NCBI GenBank assembly: GCA_020633675.1
Contig: JACKDE010000004.1
Location: 186,001 to 250,000 of the forward strand
Length of the DNA: 64,000 nucleotides
DNA from: Deferribacteres bacterium
GTDB lineage: Bacteria > Zhuqueibacterota > Zhuqueibacteria > Zhuqueibacterales > Geothermadaptataceae
Direction of reading: 5' to 3'
The position numbers were made by a program, and so were the translations under genes. Position 1 is the first letter of the stretch, and each line of letters opens with the position of its first letter. The notes under the pieces are model-generated. The model saw only the letters and a program-made list of their open reading frames with translations, was not told where the DNA came from and did not search any database. Positions 49,492 to 58,760 of the stretch are shown piece by piece.

Positions 49492-50820
49492 TTATTTCTT
49501 TCGGCGCTGCTGATCGCGGCGAATATCCTTAATCAACAAATCAGCCTGCTCCAAATCGATCAAATCGAGGGTATGCAGATTGGCCAATTCGTCCATCAGC
49601 TCGCATTCATCGATCTTCACCGGCATGATGAACGAGATGCCAAACCGGAACTCCTGCTGACGCTGCAAAGCATGGCGGACTTCCTTGAAAACGACGCTGG
49701 TTTCACGCGCAGCCAAAGCATTGCTTTGCAATACCACAAAATAATCGACATCCTTGATGGTTTTCTCCAGCATGCGCTCCCAGTCGTCACCACCGCGCAG
49801 CCCATCTTTGTCAAACCAGGGATTGAGGCCGCCATTTTTGAGCTTGTCGCGCAACGCCATCGCGCGGTCTTTGTCTTCACTGGCATAGGAGATGAATACC
49901 GACGGCGCATCATCAGGCGCTTCGATCGCACTGGCGTCTTGGGTGGTCGCTTCGCCGTTCGAGCCTGCCTGCTCAGCAAACCGACCTCTGAGCTCTTTGA
50001 TAAAATTTTCCACCGGCATGTCGGAAAAATCGACATTGAGGTCTTTGCCGAACAGAAAACAAATGTGTTCGAAGGTCTCAGAGCCATTGCCGGGCACGAT
50101 TTCTTCCAGGGCAAACGACCGGCTGGTGCGTTCGTTTTTGCGGCCTTTGAGGCCCAATAAAACATAGAGTAGAATGCGCAGATACCAGTTGCGAAAGCCA
50201 AAACCGAGGAACAAAAAGCAGCGCTCATTGTTGCTGAATTCGCTGAGGATATTGCTATGGATAGGCGGATCTTTTGAAATGACGGAAACCAAAAACTCCA
50301 AAAGCTGTTTTTCCGAGATGACCAGCGATTCCGGGACATCAGTGCAGCCGTAAAGGTAGTAGATCAGCGGCTTGTTTTTATCGCTCCACTTTGCCATATC
50401 GACTTTTTTGCCGCGGAAATTATACCAATCGACAAGATACGACAAGCCGAGTTTTTCTTTGGCTTTGATTAGTTCACGATCCGGTGTGGCATTGACGATA
50501 AATCGAAATGGCAGGCTGGCGAGAGCTTCATAAACCGGTGTTTCGGTAGGTTGATCTTTTTGATAAAAATCGGCCGTGTCAAGTTGCAGGTCGCTTTCGG
50601 AGCTGATTTCCGCATAAAGTTGCGCAGTCAAGGCTAAGTCATTGCGGTCGAGCACTTTGCGCTCGCGCTCAACTTCAGCTGCAAAATCGTTCGCCAAAAT
50701 TTCGGCCAGTGGCTTGAGGGCGCCGTTTGCCTTCACTTTTGCGACGTCTGGCCCGAGCACCAAAATGCAGTTGCCGTTACTAATGTTGTGAATCAGCGTG
50801 CGCCAATCGCGCTCTTTCAT
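49492..50820 (-). CDS. SIR2-like/TIR domain fusion protein
   Basis: A 442-residue protein from the ATG at 50820, chosen for the perfect AGGAGGT six bases upstream. Residues about 5-280 are a SIR2-like domain: 'GNCILVLGPDVAKVK' (nucleotide loop), 'FRFIVNATPDRELIKA' (the NxD region) and 'PLIYYLYGCTDVPESLVISEKQLLEFL'. In the last motif related proteins have 'YHL', so Y155 stands where the catalytic histidine is expected. Residues about 305-425 are a TIR domain: 'SVFISYASEDKDRAMALRDKL', 'GGDDWERMLEKTIKDVDYFVVLQS', and E380 in 'VVFKEVRHAL' at the usual catalytic glutamate. Both domain classes act on NAD+ in anti-phage immunity. It lies 76 bases after the macro-domain gene. Confidence 0.9.
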   Translation of the reverse strand: MKERDWRTLIHNISNGNCILVLGPDVAKVKANGALKPLAEILANDFAAEVERERKVLDRNDLALTAQLYAEISSESDLQLDTADFYQKDQPTETPVYEALASLPFRFIVNATPDRELIKAKEKLGLSYLVDWYNFRGKKVDMAKWSDKNKPLIYYLYGCTDVPESLVISEKQLLEFLVSVISKDPPIHSNILSEFSNNERCFLFLGFGFRNWYLRILLYVLLGLKGRKNERTSRSFALEEIVPGNGSETFEHICFLFGKDLNVDFSDMPVENFIKELRGRFAEQAGSNGEATTQDASAIEAPDDAPSVFISYASEDKDRAMALRDKLKNGGLNPWFDKDGLRGGDDWERMLEKTIKDVDYFVVLQSNALAARETSVVFKEVRHALQRQQEFRFGISFIMPVKIDECELMDELANLHTLDLIDLEQADLLIKDIRRDQQRRKK

Positions 50821-50826
50821 GCCATT

Positions 50827-50833
50827 ACCTCCT
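50827..50833 (-). promoter_or_regulatory. Ribosome-binding site of the SIR2-TIR gene
   Basis: AGGAGGT on the minus strand with six bases before the ATG at 50820. It decides the start against the upstream GTG/ATG candidates that would add eight residues. Confidence 0.85.
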
Positions 50834-50896
50834 GTCTGCGACACCCCACTTTCATTTTTCGAAAAGCCTTATCGCATTCGAAGCCAGGCCCAAATG

Positions 50897-51424
50897 CTAT
50901 GTCAATTCATTGAGTGCCTGCTCAAAAACGTGGTAAGCATCTGCGCCCCACAGGCAAAACCGCACTTCCCGGATACCTGTTTCTTTATTCAAGAAAGCAG
51001 CCGTTGCTTGCAGCATAATGTGCGCACAGCGCTCGATCGGAAAGCCAAATATGCCGGTGCTGATGGCCGGAAAAGTCAGTGAGCTCAGACTGTTTTCTTC
51101 GGCGACTTGCAAAGACGCTTCGGTTGCGGCTTGCAGTTTGCTTTCTTCGTCGCCTTCACCCGTGCGCGGCCCGACAGCGTGGATGACGTGTTTGGCTGGC
51201 AAATTGCCACCGGTGGTGATCACAGCCGTGCCGACCGGCGTGCCACCGATTCGATTGCATTCTTGTTGTATTGCTGGTCCACCTTTGCTGCGGATCGCAC
51301 CGGCGACTCCTGCGCCTAAAATCAACTGACTGTTGGCAGCATTCACAATCGCATCGGTTTCCTGCGCGGTGATGTCACCTTCCACCAATGAAATTGTTGA
51401 CTGATTGACAACAAGCGTTTTCAT
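50897..51424 (-). CDS. Macro-domain ADP-ribose-binding protein
   Basis: A 175-residue single macro domain. 'GDITAQETDAIVNAANSQLILGAGVAGAIRSKGG' and 'VITTGGNLPAKHVIHAVGP' are the ADP-ribose-binding loops, and 'SLTFPAISTGIFGFPIERCAHIML' the second phosphate-binding loop. The motif order matches MacroD/YmdB-like and TARG-like enzymes, which hydrolyse O-acetyl-ADP-ribose or remove ADP-ribose from proteins. It is on the same strand, 76 bases upstream of the SIR2-TIR gene, and could clear or read the ADP-ribose products of NADase domains. Confidence 0.93.
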   Translation of the reverse strand: MKTLVVNQSTISLVEGDITAQETDAIVNAANSQLILGAGVAGAIRSKGGPAIQQECNRIGGTPVGTAVITTGGNLPAKHVIHAVGPRTGEGDEESKLQAATEASLQVAEENSLSSLTFPAISTGIFGFPIERCAHIMLQATAAFLNKETGIREVRFCLWGADAYHVFEQALNELT

Positions 51425-51629
51425 ATTCTCTGCTCAAATCTTTTGCCAGCACTTTTATTGCTGCTCAGCAAAGTCTACCCGCATAGCGATGCTTCTGACA
51501 AAATCAATTTCTACAAGAAAAGAACTGCCGCGCATGAAACAAGCAAAATATTACGATTACCCTGAAACACAGAAGCCCACAAAGCAGAGTTGCTCTATGG
51601 GCTTGCTTGCAAAAAATGTTTTGAAACGC

Positions 51630-52208
51630 CTATTTGTGGACATGATCATAGGCTTGCACAAGGTGTTTTTTGAGCTTGTCATCGATGTGGCCGGGCGAGT
51701 CCACCAAAACCATGTGCGAGATTCGCGGCATTGCCCCCAAACTTTTTGCCGGCTGCAAATACGCATCAAACGGCGTGTCACCCAAATCCATACCAACACG
51801 AATTTCCTTGCTTTTGATGCTTGCCACCGCGAATTCGCGCTTGCCATTGAAGGACATGTAGAGTTTTTTTTCGGTGAGCGTCACTTCGCGATCGATGCCG
51901 AGCACTGCTTTTTCGATCTGTTCATACAGGGGGCGCAGGTGATCTTTGTTTTTAAACCAATCATCTTTCAGCGATACCGCATCCTGATAGACAGGCTTGC
52001 CATCGTTGTGATAAATCATCACCAAAACATTGGCGACGCTGTGTTTCAAGCCACAATCCTGTTTGAGCCAGTCCATCATTTGCTTGCGTTTCTCAAACTT
52101 TTTATCCGAAATCTCCTTCAACCAACCATTCAAATCCTTGCCGGTATCGCTTTTCAGCTCATCGAGAATCTTTTTTTCAAATTCCTGGCTTGTCATAGGC
52201 GTCTCCAT
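51630..52208 (-). CDS. DUF4287/DUF5655 protein
   Basis: A 192-residue protein. The N-terminal 75 residues ('MTSQEFEKKILDELKSDTGKDLNGWLKEI', 'MDWLKQDCGLKHSVANVLV') match DUF4287, and the rest ('LRPLYEQIEKAVLGIDREVTLTEKKLYMSFNGKREFAVA', 'RVGMDLGD') matches DUF5655. The pair commonly occurs as a small cytoplasmic protein of unknown role. The ATG at 52208 or the ATG at 52196 may be the start. It is on the same strand as the macro gene, 205 bases upstream. Confidence 0.85.
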   Translation of the reverse strand: METPMTSQEFEKKILDELKSDTGKDLNGWLKEISDKKFEKRKQMMDWLKQDCGLKHSVANVLVMIYHNDGKPVYQDAVSLKDDWFKNKDHLRPLYEQIEKAVLGIDREVTLTEKKLYMSFNGKREFAVASIKSKEIRVGMDLGDTPFDAYLQPAKSLGAMPRISHMVLVDSPGHIDDKLKKHLVQAYDHVHK

Positions 52209-52377
52209 AAAATAATTTTATCAAAATATTGTTGTATGCACTCTTTCTATTAAACAAACCTCCCGTCTTCATTTAAAAATGCCATTTTCGAACGTAATCC
52301 GCATCCATGCATGAACAATTTGGGGCATATTCTCATCGCGGGCGCTTTGATAAAGGAAATCCAGATGATCGCTGCCG

Positions 52378-53220
52378 CTATCTTGATGTTTTTGTGATTT
52401 CACCCTTAGGGTAAGATCCCAGAACGTGCAGAAAGGTGGTGATTTCCCCAAGGTGAGATAAGGCTTTCTCCGTACGTTCCTCACGGATACTGCCCTCAAA
52501 ATCGAGGTAAAAAAAATAATCAAATGGCTTTCCGTGCAGCGGCCGCGATTCGATTTTCAGCAAATTGATATCGCGCAAAGCAAACACAGCCAGCGATTTG
52601 AACAGCGCTCCCGGAATATCTTTCATGGCGTAGACAATCGAGGTTTTGCCGCCGCTCTCAGGCGAATTCGGCTGTTTTGTCAGCACCAAAAACCGGGTGA
52701 AATTTTCGTGATTGGTGGCGATGTCACTGTCCAAAATATGCAAATCATACTCGGCGGCTGCTTGCCGGCTGGCGATCGCGGCGGTATCGCGCAACTGATG
52801 TTCACGCACTGTTTTGGCGCTGCCGGCGGTGTCGTAGCCCGGCACGATTTCGATGCCTGACCACTTGTCCAGATAGGCCTTGCACTGCCCGAGTGCCTGC
52901 GGATGCGACAGCACTCTACGGATATCCGTTTTTTTTACGCCGGGCAAGGCCAACAAGTGGTGACTGATTGACAATATGGTCTCGCCGACAATCGGCAACT
53001 GGTGCGCCAGAAGCAAATCGTAATTTTCGTAAACGCTGCCGGCAAGCGAATTTTCGATCGGCACCACGGCAGCATCGGCGGTGCCGTTCTCTATGGTAGC
53101 GAACAGGGCTTTGAAAGTCGGCACGGGCAGCAGCGTGATGTTTTCGCCGAAATATTGCAGCGCAGCTTGCTCGCTGTATGCGCCGATCTCACCTTGAAAA
53201 GCGATGCGGTGTGTATTCAT
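52378..53220 (-). CDS. pheA: Prephenate dehydratase with ACT domain
   Basis: A 280-residue enzyme without a chorismate mutase domain. 'AFQGEIGAYSEQAALQYFG' and 'AVVPIENSLAGSVYENYDLL' form the active-site cleft and 'ENFTRFLVL' (T-R-F, about 175-180) is the catalytic motif. The C-terminal ACT domain ('GALFKSLAVFALRDINLLKIESRP') binds phenylalanine as feedback inhibitor. It converts prephenate to phenylpyruvate. The gene stands alone. Confidence 0.95.
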   Translation of the reverse strand: MNTHRIAFQGEIGAYSEQAALQYFGENITLLPVPTFKALFATIENGTADAAVVPIENSLAGSVYENYDLLLAHQLPIVGETILSISHHLLALPGVKKTDIRRVLSHPQALGQCKAYLDKWSGIEIVPGYDTAGSAKTVREHQLRDTAAIASRQAAAEYDLHILDSDIATNHENFTRFLVLTKQPNSPESGGKTSIVYAMKDIPGALFKSLAVFALRDINLLKIESRPLHGKPFDYFFYLDFEGSIREERTEKALSHLGEITTFLHVLGSYPKGEITKTSR

Positions 53221-53301
53221 TGAGCTAATCTGTTTTATCTCAAAGGTGTATTTTTATAAAATGCATGAGCACTACTCTTCTCCGACGATCATCTAACCGG
53301 A

Positions 53302-55011
53302 CTAATATCCCAGCGCCGCACCGTCCGGGCTACGGGAGTCGGCAGCTCCATAAATGATCCCCTTTTCGCGGTCGATGATGATGCCCATAGCACGCCCCAA
53401 ACTACCGGTCCAGCGCGTATTGTGCCCCATCGCTTCCAGCATCCGCTGCGAATCCAGCGTGGTTGCGCCATGCTCGATACGCGTGACATCCGGAAACCAT
53501 TGGTGGTGAATGCGTCCGGCTTCAATCGCCTCGGCAATATCCATATCATGATCGACAACATTTAAAATCACCTGCAAAACCGTATTGATAATCGTCCGGC
53601 CACCCGGAGTACCGATAGCCATCACCGGCTTGCCATCTTTCGCCAAAATTGTCGGGGTCATGCTGGAGAGCATGCGCTTTTCCGGCCGCACAAGATTGGG
53701 CGCTGTGCCGATCAGACCACGTTCATTCGTTTCACCGGGGATCGGATTGAAATCGCCCATTTCGTTGTTGAGCAAAAATCCTGCGCCTTCAACCGCAATG
53801 CGCGAACCGTAGCTGTATTCAAGCGTGTAGGTCAAAGACACCATATTGCCTTGCGCATCCACCACTGAAAAGTGGGTCGTTTCTTCGCTTTCATAACTGG
53901 TGTTGACATACTCAACCTGGCTCGGTGTGGCAAAATATGGCTCGATGGTTTCTCGCAGTTCGGCAGCATACTCTTTAGAAAGCAAGCGCTCGACCGGCAT
54001 GTCCGGATTGAAATCGGGATCGCCGAGATATTTGGCACGGTCAGCATAGGCGCGCCGCATGGCTTCGGTCAGCAGATGCATGTAAGCCGCGCTGTTGTGG
54101 CCGATCTTTCTCAGATTGTAGCCTTCGAGAATATTGAGCATCAGATTAAGAGTAATGCCACCAGAACTGGGTGGGCACATGGAAATAACGTCATAGCCAC
54201 GATAGTTCCCCCGCACCGGTACACGCTCGGCCGCCTGATATTTTGCCAAATCTTCTTCGGTGATAATGCCACCATTATTGCGCATAAAATCAGCGATCAA
54301 CTGTGCAGTCTTGCCCTTATAAAAGCCGTCGCGGCCATCTTTTTGAATGCGCTTCAGGGTGGCGGCCAGATCCGGCTGTTTCCAGGTTTCGCCCGGTTCG
54401 TATTTGGTTTTACCATTTTTTAAAAATATTTTTGCGGTGGAAGGGTAACGCTCGAATTCATCTTTGAGCCACTCCTGCGCATCGTACAAAGCCCAGGTCA
54501 ACGGGATGCCATTCTGGGCCAATTCCACAGCCGGTTTCACCAGATCGCTCCATTTTTTGCTGCCCAGGCGCTGGTGCGCGAGATACAGTCCGGCGACGGT
54601 GCCGGGTACACCCACAGACAACAGGCCTTCGTGATTCGAGTCGTCCTTGATCTTGCCATCCTCGCCGAGATACATTCGCTCTGTCGCTGCCAGTGGGGCT
54701 TTTTCGCGAAAATCGAATGCCGTGATCGTACCATCCGCGCCGTGATAGACCAGAAATCCGCCGCCGCCAATGTTGCCAGCCGCCGGCCAGGTCACGGCCA
54801 ATGCAAACGCCGTTGCCACCGCCGCATCGACGGCATTGCCGCCATTTTTAAGCACACGCAGACCCACTTCCGATGCATAACGCGAGGTGCTTACCACCAT
54901 GCCGTTCTTGGCGCGCTCCGGCCTGCGGCCACCTTCCGCAAGCAAAGCAGTTGTCAACAAATGTGAAAAAATCAGCGCAAAGAGTAAAAATCGCCTGACA
55001 AATCTGGACAT
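53302..55011 (-). CDS. ggt: Gamma-glutamyltransferase
   Basis: A 569-residue N-terminal-nucleophile hydrolase with signal peptide ('FLLFALIFSHLLTTALLAEG'). Autoprocessing should occur before the threonine of 'EETTHFSVVDAQGNMVSLTYT' (about residue 377), giving large and small subunits. 'PPSSGGITLNLMLN' and 'SSMTPTILAKDGKPVMAIGTPGGRTI' are family motifs. The periplasmic enzyme hydrolyses or transfers the gamma-glutamyl group of glutathione and related peptides. The gene stands alone, 81 bases upstream of pheA on the same strand. Confidence 0.94.
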   Translation of the reverse strand: MSRFVRRFLLFALIFSHLLTTALLAEGGRRPERAKNGMVVSTSRYASEVGLRVLKNGGNAVDAAVATAFALAVTWPAAGNIGGGGFLVYHGADGTITAFDFREKAPLAATERMYLGEDGKIKDDSNHEGLLSVGVPGTVAGLYLAHQRLGSKKWSDLVKPAVELAQNGIPLTWALYDAQEWLKDEFERYPSTAKIFLKNGKTKYEPGETWKQPDLAATLKRIQKDGRDGFYKGKTAQLIADFMRNNGGIITEEDLAKYQAAERVPVRGNYRGYDVISMCPPSSGGITLNLMLNILEGYNLRKIGHNSAAYMHLLTEAMRRAYADRAKYLGDPDFNPDMPVERLLSKEYAAELRETIEPYFATPSQVEYVNTSYESEETTHFSVVDAQGNMVSLTYTLEYSYGSRIAVEGAGFLLNNEMGDFNPIPGETNERGLIGTAPNLVRPEKRMLSSMTPTILAKDGKPVMAIGTPGGRTIINTVLQVILNVVDHDMDIAEAIEAGRIHHQWFPDVTRIEHGATTLDSQRMLEAMGHNTRWTGSLGRAMGIIIDREKGIIYGAADSRSPDGAALGY

Positions 55012-55270
55012 GGCTTTCTCCTCGAATGAGTCTATCTAAAAATTCCATTTTTCGTTCAGACACTTCAGTCATGAAGGGCCTGTCGAAGTGCAAAGATAAA
55101 CAGCTTTAGTCACAGCAAAGCAATTCACTGAATAGCTACCAAAATACTCTGCTGAAACCGCCATGTCAAGCAAAATGACCCTGCACTCCAGGGAAAACCT
55201 TTTGACTTTGCCCGCCAAACGTGTTATTCTATGCGGCAAACAAACCGGATTTTTTACCTTGGGAGAGAAA

Positions 55271-55657
55271 ATGAATTTGCAGTTCAATCACATTCATTAT
55301 CGCTGTTCGGATTTTGAAACAACACGCACATTTTATTGCAATGTGCTTGGAAGTGAGGATTTGGGTTTTGTCGAGTTGGCCGGTCGCGAGCACTTGCACC
55401 TCAAATTGGCCGGGCAATCGCTGTTTTTCGCGCCCAATTCACCAGATAACGCATGCGAAGCCGTGCCTGCCAGTGAACGGCTCGGCGCGTACCACATCGC
55501 GTTTGCGGTGGATGACCATGACACTGCGGTGGCGCATTTTAAGGCGCGCGGGGCGCAATTTGTCTCGGAAGGGTTGCGGCCAGCTCCGCATTTGAAAGTC
55601 GCTTTCATTGCCGCGCCCGATGGCATGCAGGTGGAGTTGATGGAGATATTGGCTTAA
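55271..55657 (+). CDS. VOC family (glyoxalase-like) protein
   Basis: A 128-residue protein from the ATG at 55271, after 'gggagag'. Two beta-alpha-beta-beta-beta units are present: 'FNHIHYRCSDFETTRTFYCNVLGSEDLGF' and 'LGAYHIAFAVDDHDTAVAHFKARGAQFVSEG', ending in 'IAAPDGMQVELMEI'. Metal ligands are probably H8, E44-region, H83-region and E123, as in glyoxalase I-like enzymes. The substrate is unknown. Confidence 0.88.
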   Translation: MNLQFNHIHYRCSDFETTRTFYCNVLGSEDLGFVELAGREHLHLKLAGQSLFFAPNSPDNACEAVPASERLGAYHIAFAVDDHDTAVAHFKARGAQFVSEGLRPAPHLKVAFIAAPDGMQVELMEILA

Positions 55658-55701
55658 ATTAAAAAACTTAAACCGGGAGTGCAATCCATTCATTTTGCCT
55701 T

Positions 55702-55784
55702 GATCAACAGGATTGACCGGATGCTTGATTCAGGAATCGGATGCTGGTTTTGAAAAATTCCAGATCCCGTCGATCCTGTTAATC
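55702..55784. repeat. Gene-free palindrome of the aacaggatcga family
   Basis: The 21-base arms (55702-55722 and 55764-55784) pair at 18 positions. The sequence is related to the 27-bp arms around the GxxExxY gene at 32903-33425, but here only about 40 bases lie between the arms. Confidence 0.7.
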
Positions 55785-55848
55785 TTGTCAAAAATAGCCT
55801 GCGGTCTCGAACACAATTAAAATTGAAATAACCTACTCGGAGAATTTG

Positions 55849-56634
55849 ATGAGGCATTTACAGCCTTTCGCTTTCATGCTCTGCCTGTTTTTCACTCAAA
55901 ACACGCTTGCACAAAGTGAAAATGTGAACACTTTGATCGCGCGCGGCGACTCGGCCTATGCTGTATTTGACAATCAAGCCGCGCTTGAATATTATCGCGC
56001 CGCACTCGAGAGAAAACCTGAAAAGTATGCCGCACTCTGGCGCGCTGTTCGCACCTATTCGGATGTCGGCGAGGCGGAGCCTGACAAGGATAGCAAACGC
56101 ACCAAATTCGAAATTGCCGACAGCCTGGCGCACAAATGCGTGGCGCTATACCCCGATTCGGCAGAGTCCCATTTTGTGCTGGCAATCGCCCTCGGCAGGA
56201 TGGCTTTGTTTGTTGGCGGCAAGCAGAAAATATCCTATTCGAAAGAGATCGAAATGGCTGCCAAAACTGCCATTGCGCTCGATCCGACGCACGATGGCGC
56301 GCATCATGTGTTGGGCCGCTGGCATTACGAAATTTCAACATTGAATTGGTTTTTAAAAGCCGCTGCTAAAGTGATGTATGGTGGCGTGCCTCCCGGCGCC
56401 AGCCTGGAAGCTTCAGCCGAGCATTTGCGGAAAGCCTCTGAGCTTGCACCGGAAAAAATCCTGCACCATCTTGAATATGCGCGCACGCTGATCAAATTGG
56501 AGCGCTATTCGGAAGCCCGCCCGCATCTCGAGCGATGCGCCACCCTGCCGCCAACCCTGTGGGACGACAACGAGCGCAAGCAGGAAGCGGCCGGGCTGTT
56601 GCGCAAGATTCAGGGGAAGACAGATAAAAACTAA
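55849..56634 (+). CDS. Exported TPR-like protein
   Basis: A 261-residue protein from the ATG at 55849 ('cggag' upstream). The signal peptide ends near 'TLAQS' (residue about 23). Helical repeats cover the rest: 'VNTLIARGDSAYAVFDNQAALEYYRAALERKP', 'DSLAHKCVALYPDSAESHFVLAIALGRMA' and 'ASAEHLRKASELAPEKILHHLEYARTLIKLERYSEARPHLERCATLP'. It resembles exported TPR proteins of the RMD1-like group found in Bacteroidota. The partner is unknown. Confidence 0.85.
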   Translation: MRHLQPFAFMLCLFFTQNTLAQSENVNTLIARGDSAYAVFDNQAALEYYRAALERKPEKYAALWRAVRTYSDVGEAEPDKDSKRTKFEIADSLAHKCVALYPDSAESHFVLAIALGRMALFVGGKQKISYSKEIEMAAKTAIALDPTHDGAHHVLGRWHYEISTLNWFLKAAAKVMYGGVPPGASLEASAEHLRKASELAPEKILHHLEYARTLIKLERYSEARPHLERCATLPPTLWDDNERKQEAAGLLRKIQGKTDKN

Positions 56635-56885
56635 CGCTAACGCGTTGTGCGAATTGTTTTTGCAATAGTCTTTTAGATAAATCATTGTTTTTATGTAACA
56701 ATAGTACCTCTGTCTTTCAGGATGAATCTATTCGGCATCGTGAGGAAACTTCGCTATATTCCGCGAAATCGTCAAAATAAATGCCTCCGGCATGACAATT
56801 TGGGCCGTTTTGTGCTCATCAACGGCTTATTTAATTCGCACAGCGGGTTAACTCTATTTCGTAACGAAATCATTTGGTGTGTCAA

Positions 56886-58541
56886 TCACAAATCCGCCCG
56901 CAGGCGGTTCGTTTGAAAATCGGAGAGAAAATCAAGCTTGCCATACGCTGAAAAATAGCTACCGATACTGACCGAAATGCGCCACTTCCTTTCCGATAAA
57001 TTATAGGCACAATCGAGTCGGTTGATCGCGCCGGTAAAGCGCGCGTTGCCGACACGCAGCCCCAGACCGATCGCCGCATTCAGGTTGTTCAAGCGCACAG
57101 GCTCGTGCGTTTCCCACACCTGCCCAAAGTCAGCAAAGGCGGTTAGGCCAAGCCGAAAAACAAGCACCTTCAAATTAGTAGCGACACGATCTTCAAAATT
57201 GAAGAGCAGCAGTTTACTGCCTGTGCGTGCTCGCAGCGGATAACCACGCAGCCCATTTTCGTCGCCGAGACGCAATTGACGCGCGACCGAGAAATGAGCC
57301 AGACGCTCAAATCGTACCCGGCCCACCAGCAAATGCCGCCCGAATTTCCGGAATGCCCTGGCCTCGCCTTCGGAGAATTCATCGCGGAAATGTTGACCAT
57401 TGTAGAATGTTTGCAGCATTGTGCCGAACGAATAGCCGCTGCTATAATCGGCATGGCCATACTGGAAACGGCCAAGCAAATAAGTCTCCTTCCAGCTTCG
57501 CCCTCCTGAACCTACATTCGCGCCGAGGGCGATTTCCGCCACTATCCCGGATGGTACATCCTCAGTACGCTCATAGACATCAATATTGTGCATTTCCTGG
57601 AACTGGCGGCCCATCACACCAAATCCGATGCCGAAGAAATTGAGTTGACGACGCTGGTCGCCCACCCGGCTGCGCTCGCGGTTGTAGCCAAACATCAGAT
57701 GCCTTTTGAGCTTATCTCCACGGTACAGATTAAAGATCATTTGCAGTGCATTTTCGTCGAGGCGTGGTGCGGCAACGAGTTCACCATCCCGAAACTGCCG
57801 ATAAACGCCTTTGGTGTTTTCAAAAGCCAGCCCGAATCCCCAGCGCGTATTCCAGGCGAAAAAAGGTCGCGACAAACTCATCTCGAATGTATCAAAATCC
57901 GAGTTGTTTTGGGCCTTGACATTGCCGCCGAACCGGCTGCCAAGCAGGCGCGGATCGCGATACAGCACCTGCCGCAAGATCCGGTCGCTGGAATGGTTGT
58001 AGCCGATATCTATAGTTTTGCCCAGTCCAAATACATTATCTTCCACGAGACTGACGCCCTAAAAATGCACACCGCCAACCAGGCGATAAGTGGTGTTGAG
58101 TTTCGTCGTCCATTTGTCGCGCGTCTGCACCACAACCTGCAGCGAATCGCTCGCAGCTTTTCTCGTGACGATATTGACATCTGTAAAAATACCAAGGGCA
58201 CGTAAATTGCGCTCGCTTTCGGCAATCAATGATAAATCAAGAGCGTTTTGGTGTTGAAACAGCAATTCGCGACGGATCACTTTTTTCTGGGTACGAATGT
58301 GAATAAAGTTGATCAGCCCGGCAAGCGGTACACGCTCATCTGGATCAAAAATATCGCGCGCATCGATACGAATATTTCTGACAATTGCCGTTGAGGTTTC
58401 CGAAGGAACTTCATCCTGCTGCGCAAATGCCATATTTGCAACAACAAAAATCCAGCAAAACAGCAGAATGTATTGCACCCGAATTTGAATGAAAAATGCA
58501 GAATATTGAGAAGGCATTTCGTGAAAAACAGGCAAATTCAA
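56886..58541 (-). pseudogene. BamA/TamA-like outer-membrane gene interrupted by an amber codon
   Basis: One frame of 551 codons holds a signal peptide, a POTRA-like domain ('VIRRELLFQHQNALDLSLIAESERNLRALGIFTDVNI') and a C-terminal beta-barrel of about 330 residues with 'GLRGYPLRARTGSKLLLFNFEDRV'. After codon 160 ('RLVGGVHF') there is a TAG at 58059-58061, then 'GVSLVEDNVFGLGKTIDIGYN' in the same frame. The barrel part is fully open. The gene is therefore intact except for one nonsense codon, or a sequencing error, or a read-through site. Omp85 relatives insert proteins or lipids in the outer membrane. The start is the ATG at 58541 or at 58517. Confidence 0.85.
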
Positions 58542-58760
58542 TCGGTAAGTACAGTGGGTATTGTTCTTGTGTACAGCACAAGCAGTTCAGCTCTGTTCGA
58601 TTTGACGTTGGAGACAGAAACCACACCAGCCTGTGCGCACATCTTCAGTCGGGCCAATATAAAACGGCCATGTTTGCAACGCAAGATACTCGTTGCTGGT
58701 TTTTGAAATGACCGAATTTCGCAGACGCCAAATGAGATCTGTTCGACGAATGCTCAAACT

